Below, piece after piece: positions 32,464 to 36,150 of a stretch of DNA of 36,150 nucleotides. Position 1 is the stretch's first letter, and every line of letters starts with the position of its first letter. The stretch is from SZUA-76 sp945787585 (lineage in GTDB: Bacteria; Pseudomonadota; Gammaproteobacteria; SZUA-140), in contig CAMYIG010000012.1 of assembly GCA_947258425.1 (NCBI GenBank), positions 1 to 36,150 on the forward strand. Reading direction: 5' to 3'. The position numbers were made by a program, and so were the translations under genes. The notes below the pieces were generated by a model that worked only from the letters and a program-made list of their open reading frames with translations, searched no databases and was not told the origin of the DNA.

Positions 32464-32910
32464 ATGAAATCTCAGTACTTCTGGATACGACAGAACATTA
32501 CATTAGCAATATTATTAACAACACTAATACCCCAAACACTTAAAGCCACAGAAGATGAACTGCCAGATACCATTTCTGGCACCAAAACGATTAATGCCGA
32601 AGAACTTATCGATCTGGCTACCGAGACTGAGTCTCTAATACTGATTGATGCAAGATTGAGGTCTGATCATAAACAGGGATTTATTGAAGGCTCTGTCAAC
32701 CTCCCGAACACGCTTACGAGTTGCGCTAGTTTAAAAGAATTTACTAACGATGAAAGTCAACCACTGCTTTTTTACTGTAATGGCCCTAAATGCGAGCGCA
32801 GCACACAAGCGGTACAGATTGCGCAGAGTTGCGGCTATCAAAACATCTACTGGTTTCGTGGCGGTATGGATGAGTGGAAAAAAAAGCATTACCCTTACAT
32901 AAAACGATAA
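32464..32910 (+). CDS. Exported single-domain rhodanese
   Basis: This 148-residue protein has a signal peptide (MKSQYFWIRQ then a hydrophobic core, likely cleavage near TLKA-TEDE) and one rhodanese domain (about 40-145). LILIDARLRSDHKQGFIEG is the conserved DxR..H-type segment. The active-site Cys105 is in FYCNGPKCERST, and the domain ends with NIYWFRGGMDEW. The loop CNGPKCERS is longer than the six-residue CRxGxR loop of sulfurtransferases and has a second Cys (Cys110), so a redox or sensor role is possible as well as sulfur transfer. It lies 46 bases before the GGDEF-EAL gene on the same strand, so the two may be co-transcribed. Confidence 0.85.
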   Translation: MKSQYFWIRQNITLAILLTTLIPQTLKATEDELPDTISGTKTINAEELIDLATETESLILIDARLRSDHKQGFIEGSVNLPNTLTSCASLKEFTNDESQPLLFYCNGPKCERSTQAVQIAQSCGYQNIYWFRGGMDEWKKKHYPYIKR

Positions 32911-32956
32911 CAATCGTTCCAAAAACCACAGAATTCCAGGCCAGAGAACTTAATAG

Positions 32957-35398
32957 ATGAAATTTAGCTGGTTTTCAATAAGTAGCATTACTTCGCTACT
33001 GATGGTGATCCTCAGTATGGTCATTGTGTTGGTTAGCTGGGATATCTACCGTGAACTCGCGTATGAAAGTCAACGCCAGACACTCGCAGAGCTAATGCAT
33101 AGAGAAAATCTCAATACCATTCAAACTCTGACTGAGTTAAGCCAGGACATTGCATTAAACACTCAATACTCAGAACTTTTTCGTGAATCATTCAAGCGTG
33201 GTGATTCATCAGCCATTCAACGGGTAATTGATAACCACTTTAAACAACATCTCGTCACATCTGACATCGTTGAACTGGTGCAGATTTATGTTTATGACAC
33301 TAACTTTCAACTCATTTCACATGGTAGTAAAAATGCTCACATTGAAGACACTAGCCAGGTGATCTGTGAATCATTAGTAACTCAAGCTCAATTACGTACC
33401 GGTGCTGAGCGCTTAAAAATAATTTCAGAATTATGTCAATTTAATGGTAAACCATATCTGTCAGTCTTAGTGCCCATTGGAGGCCTGCGTTTACAGGGCT
33501 ATCTCCAGATCGTCGTAGACCCTATTCATAATTTTCAGGGGATCGAAGAAAAATTACGCATACCTGTGCAACTCCTTTTACCGCAGGGAGAGCTGGTTTA
33601 TCAGTCGGATGACTGGAACTCACATACTGAAGAAGATTTTCTTATCGGTAATTACCTATTAAAGACAACCGACGGACAAAATTCCCTCGAGTTTAACGTA
33701 CTTGAAGATATGACTGAATTTCAAAAAACACTGAACGAGGCCCGCAATGAAATAATGATTGCGGCAGGCAGTGCCGCGCTTATTGTCGTGCTATTCGCAC
33801 TCTTCATTCTAGAAAAAACCACACTAAAACCTTTACGACACTTAACAGAGCAATTACACCGTGTAGGTAAAGATCGTAAACGCCTAAACGAGCCGGTTGA
33901 TGTCAAAGGTAATGCTGAAATTCGAGCGCTGTCGCAGGTATTTAATACGATGGGGGCAGAACTCAGTCGCCTCTATGATCGCTACGAAGAGATGGCCTAT
34001 ACAGATCCATTAACACAACTTCCAAACAGGAATCTGTTTCATGACCGTTTATTGAAGGTGCTGATACGAAGTAAACTACGCAAACAGACGTTCGCTATTC
34101 TGCTACTGGATCTTGATGGGTTTAAGGAAATCAATGACACCCTCGGGCATCAAGCCGGTGATTACTTTCTGAGTAATGTTGGAAAATTATTACATAACGC
34201 ATTAAACGAATTAGGGGTTATTTCGTTAGAACATCAGAATAAAACGCCCACTGTGATAGATGCCGAACTCACCATAAATGATGCCATGATTGCTCGTTTA
34301 GGCGGTGATGAGTTTGCAATATTATTACCGGCCATGAAAGAACCCTACGATGCGATAATCGCAGCTAAATGCATTGCCCGTGCACTGGAACCCGCGGTTG
34401 AAATTGAAGGACAATCTATTGCGATTGCTGGCAGCGTAGGCATTTCAATCTTTCCTGAGCACGGCAAAGACACTGAGACACTCATGCGTAAAGCCGATAT
34501 CGCACTCTATGCTGCAAAACGCATCAAAACTGATTATGCTATTTATGAACCCAGTTACGATCAAAACAGCCTACAGCAACTGATATTTAAAACAGAACTA
34601 GGCACCGCAATTAATGAAGGCCAACTAGTACTTCATTATCAACCTAAGCTCCACCTAAAAGCAGGTTGCGTTAGTAGCGTCGAGGCTCTGGTGCGCTGGC
34701 AACACCCTGAAGGCGACCTTATTCAACCGGACGATTTTCTTTTTATCGCAGAACAGAGAGGATTAATCAGTTCGCTAACCGAATGGGTGCTCAAAGAAGC
34801 CCTGACCCAACATAAAATATGGCTGGGACAGGGCATTAATCTCACCGTTGCCGTTAATCTATCTCAGCGTGTTCTTTACGATATTGATTTACCGGAAAGA
34901 ATTGAGAAACTCTTGACTGAACTACAGTTATCGCCAGAAGCCCTTCAGCTTGAAATTACCGAAGACGCGACCATGATTGACCCAGAACGGGCGCTACAGA
35001 TATTACATCGCCTCGATGAAATGGGCATTCTTCTGAGCATTGATGACTTTGGCGCAGGGTATTCATCATTAGCGTATTTAAAACGCCTACCCGTTGATGA
35101 AATAAAAATAGACAAATCTTTTGTCATAGACATGGTCGAGTCTGATGATGACACCAAAATCGTTCATGCCACCATTGACCTCGCACATAATCTTGGCCTT
35201 AAAGTCGTTGCGGAAGGGGTAGAACACGCATCATCACTAGAAATACTGGAGGCATTTGGGTGTGATTACGCACAGGGTTACCATATTAGTCGTCCGGTCA
35301 CCGCTAATCAGCTCGAACAGTGGCTATTAAAAACAGGCTGGAAATGTGAACTCCCCCCGCCTGATATCAGTAAAAAACTCAAAACTAAAACAAGCTGA
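32957..35398 (+). CDS. Membrane GGDEF-EAL cyclic-di-GMP protein with HAMP domain
   Basis: This 813-residue inner-membrane protein has a transmembrane helix at about 10-28, a periplasmic sensing region at about 30-262, a second helix at about 264-286, a HAMP linker at about 287-340, a GGDEF domain at about 345-530 and an EAL domain at about 545-790. GGDEF is intact (449-453) and no RxxD inhibitory site precedes it at the usual spacing. EAL is intact (EALVR, 576-580), as are DDFGAGYSSL (696-705) and KIDKSF (717-722), so both synthase and phosphodiesterase activity are possible. The stretch before GGDEF (about 417-443) looks longer than usual, an insertion of roughly 25 residues. It probably turns an envelope signal into a change of cyclic-di-GMP. 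A weak ribosome binding site precedes the ATG. Confidence 0.93.
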   Translation: MKFSWFSISSITSLLMVILSMVIVLVSWDIYRELAYESQRQTLAELMHRENLNTIQTLTELSQDIALNTQYSELFRESFKRGDSSAIQRVIDNHFKQHLVTSDIVELVQIYVYDTNFQLISHGSKNAHIEDTSQVICESLVTQAQLRTGAERLKIISELCQFNGKPYLSVLVPIGGLRLQGYLQIVVDPIHNFQGIEEKLRIPVQLLLPQGELVYQSDDWNSHTEEDFLIGNYLLKTTDGQNSLEFNVLEDMTEFQKTLNEARNEIMIAAGSAALIVVLFALFILEKTTLKPLRHLTEQLHRVGKDRKRLNEPVDVKGNAEIRALSQVFNTMGAELSRLYDRYEEMAYTDPLTQLPNRNLFHDRLLKVLIRSKLRKQTFAILLLDLDGFKEINDTLGHQAGDYFLSNVGKLLHNALNELGVISLEHQNKTPTVIDAELTINDAMIARLGGDEFAILLPAMKEPYDAIIAAKCIARALEPAVEIEGQSIAIAGSVGISIFPEHGKDTETLMRKADIALYAAKRIKTDYAIYEPSYDQNSLQQLIFKTELGTAINEGQLVLHYQPKLHLKAGCVSSVEALVRWQHPEGDLIQPDDFLFIAEQRGLISSLTEWVLKEALTQHKIWLGQGINLTVAVNLSQRVLYDIDLPERIEKLLTELQLSPEALQLEITEDATMIDPERALQILHRLDEMGILLSIDDFGAGYSSLAYLKRLPVDEIKIDKSFVIDMVESDDDTKIVHATIDLAHNLGLKVVAEGVEHASSLEILEAFGCDYAQGYHISRPVTANQLEQWLLKTGWKCELPPPDISKKLKTKTS

Positions 35399-35520
35399 TA
35401 ATACCATTTGCTTATTAACACCCCAGCCTGCCCTATCCCGCAATAGAAGTGACTTTTATATCGTGAAAAAACCCTTTACTATGTAGACATCCTGTATTCA
35501 AATAAATGGTATAGACAAAG

Positions 35521-36111
35521 ATGATCAAAAAACTTCTAAAGACTTCTGTGATTGCCGTAGTAGCTGCCATGTTCACATTTTCTGCATCGGTCAGTGCAAA
35601 CCAGCAAATTCAGGTGCTCATGACAACCAATATGGGTGAAATTACATTAGCACTGGATCCAGATAAGGCCCCCATTACCGTGAAAAACTTTTTACGCTAT
35701 GTCGATGAAGGCTATTACGATGGCACTATCTATCATCGTGTGATTCCTGATTTTATGATTCAGGGCGGTGGCTTCGATCAAACCTACAAGGAAAAGAGTA
35801 CCCACGACAACATAACAAATGAGGCCGATAACGGTCTGACAAATGAACGCGGCACCATCGCGATGGCACGCACCAATGCGCCGCACTCCGCCAGCGCGCA
35901 GTTCTTTATCAATGTCGTCGATAACAACTTCCTCAATCACACGCAGAAAAATTCACGCGGCTGGGGATATGCCGTCTTTGGCAAGGTGATTAAGGGGATG
36001 AATGTTGTCGACCGTATTCAGAAAATGAAAACCAGTCGTGGTGGCCCTTTTCCCAGTGATGTACCTAAAAAAATGGTCATTATCGAAAAGATGAGTCGTA
36101 TCGAACAATAA
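35521..36111 (+). CDS. ppiA: Periplasmic cyclophilin-type peptidyl-prolyl isomerase
   Basis: This 196-residue protein has a signal peptide (MIKKLLKTSVIAVVAAMFTF, cleavage near SVSA-NQQ) and a cyclophilin domain that speeds cis-trans isomerisation of prolyl bonds in exported proteins. The family signature is YHRVIPDFMIQGGGFD (catalytic Arg of HRV), followed by SASAQFFINV and GYAVFGKVIKGMNVVDRI. The single domain ends close to the C-terminus, as in E. coli PpiA. It stands alone on the plus strand about 120 bases after the GGDEF-EAL gene. I see no strong promoter. TACTAT at about 35477 could be a -10. The remaining 39 bases of the window hold no gene. Confidence 0.95.
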   Translation: MIKKLLKTSVIAVVAAMFTFSASVSANQQIQVLMTTNMGEITLALDPDKAPITVKNFLRYVDEGYYDGTIYHRVIPDFMIQGGGFDQTYKEKSTHDNITNEADNGLTNERGTIAMARTNAPHSASAQFFINVVDNNFLNHTQKNSRGWGYAVFGKVIKGMNVVDRIQKMKTSRGGPFPSDVPKKMVIIEKMSRIEQ

Positions 36112-36150
36112 TCAATACGTAACACTATTGCTATGACAACCCTGTTTATC

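Overview
The window looks like a chromosomal segment of a free-living, respiring gammaproteobacterium. The clearest sign is the block rpoE-rseA-rseB-rseC-degP / lepA-lepB-DUF4845-rnc-era-recO-pdxJ-acpS, an order typical of Gammaproteobacteria. I cannot name a genus. I see no rRNA, tRNA, CRISPR array, transposase, integrase or phage gene.

Layout. (1) 139-1984, plus strand: rubrerythrin, a 54-residue rubredoxin and a rubredoxin reductase, together an NAD(P)H-to-peroxide electron chain. (2) 2302-5319, plus: a large uncharacterised lipoprotein and a Tat-exported DUF1501 protein. (3) 5337-8317, minus: a tightly packed, partly overlapping set read as TlpA-like thioredoxin, DUF4266 lipoprotein, DUF3570 outer-membrane barrel and ApbE-type FMN transferase. 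(4) 8520-19593, minus: the housekeeping and envelope-stress block, with a strong terminator between degP and lepA. (5) 19939-20811, plus: Hsp33. (6) 20965-30221, plus: a large acyl-CoA dehydrogenase, then a compact operon of a 2-oxo acid dehydrogenase (E1 alpha, E1 beta, E2), methylcitrate-cycle genes prpB, prpC and prpD, and a hotdog thioesterase. (7) 30290-32281, plus: tryptophan 2,3-dioxygenase and a kynureninase-like enzyme. (8) 32464-36111, plus: an exported rhodanese, a membrane GGDEF-EAL protein and a periplasmic cyclophilin. Region 8 looks more AT-rich than region 6 by eye.

How the parts work together. Region 6 reads as a route from 2-oxo acids to acyl-CoA (plausibly propionyl-CoA) and on through the methylcitrate cycle to pyruvate and succinate. 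Region 7 starts tryptophan breakdown. Region 4 couples sigma-E envelope-stress control with periplasmic proteolysis.

The best candidate for an under-described system is region 3. The DUF3570 barrel carries DTITGAS at residues 88-94, an exact match to the ApbE flavinylation motif Dxx(S/T)GA(S/T), and an ApbE homologue lies directly downstream. The partner lipoprotein ends in a Gly/Cys tail (GGGGCGCN), and a thioredoxin-fold protein opens the set. This suggests a covalently flavinylated outer-membrane redox device. Two details complicate it: the ApbE shows no signal peptide and appears to have Gly at a usual Mg-binding Asp position.

One technical caution: two undetermined bases at 28746-28747 lie inside prpD exactly where about 45 conserved residues are missing, so this is probably an assembly join and not a true gene structure.
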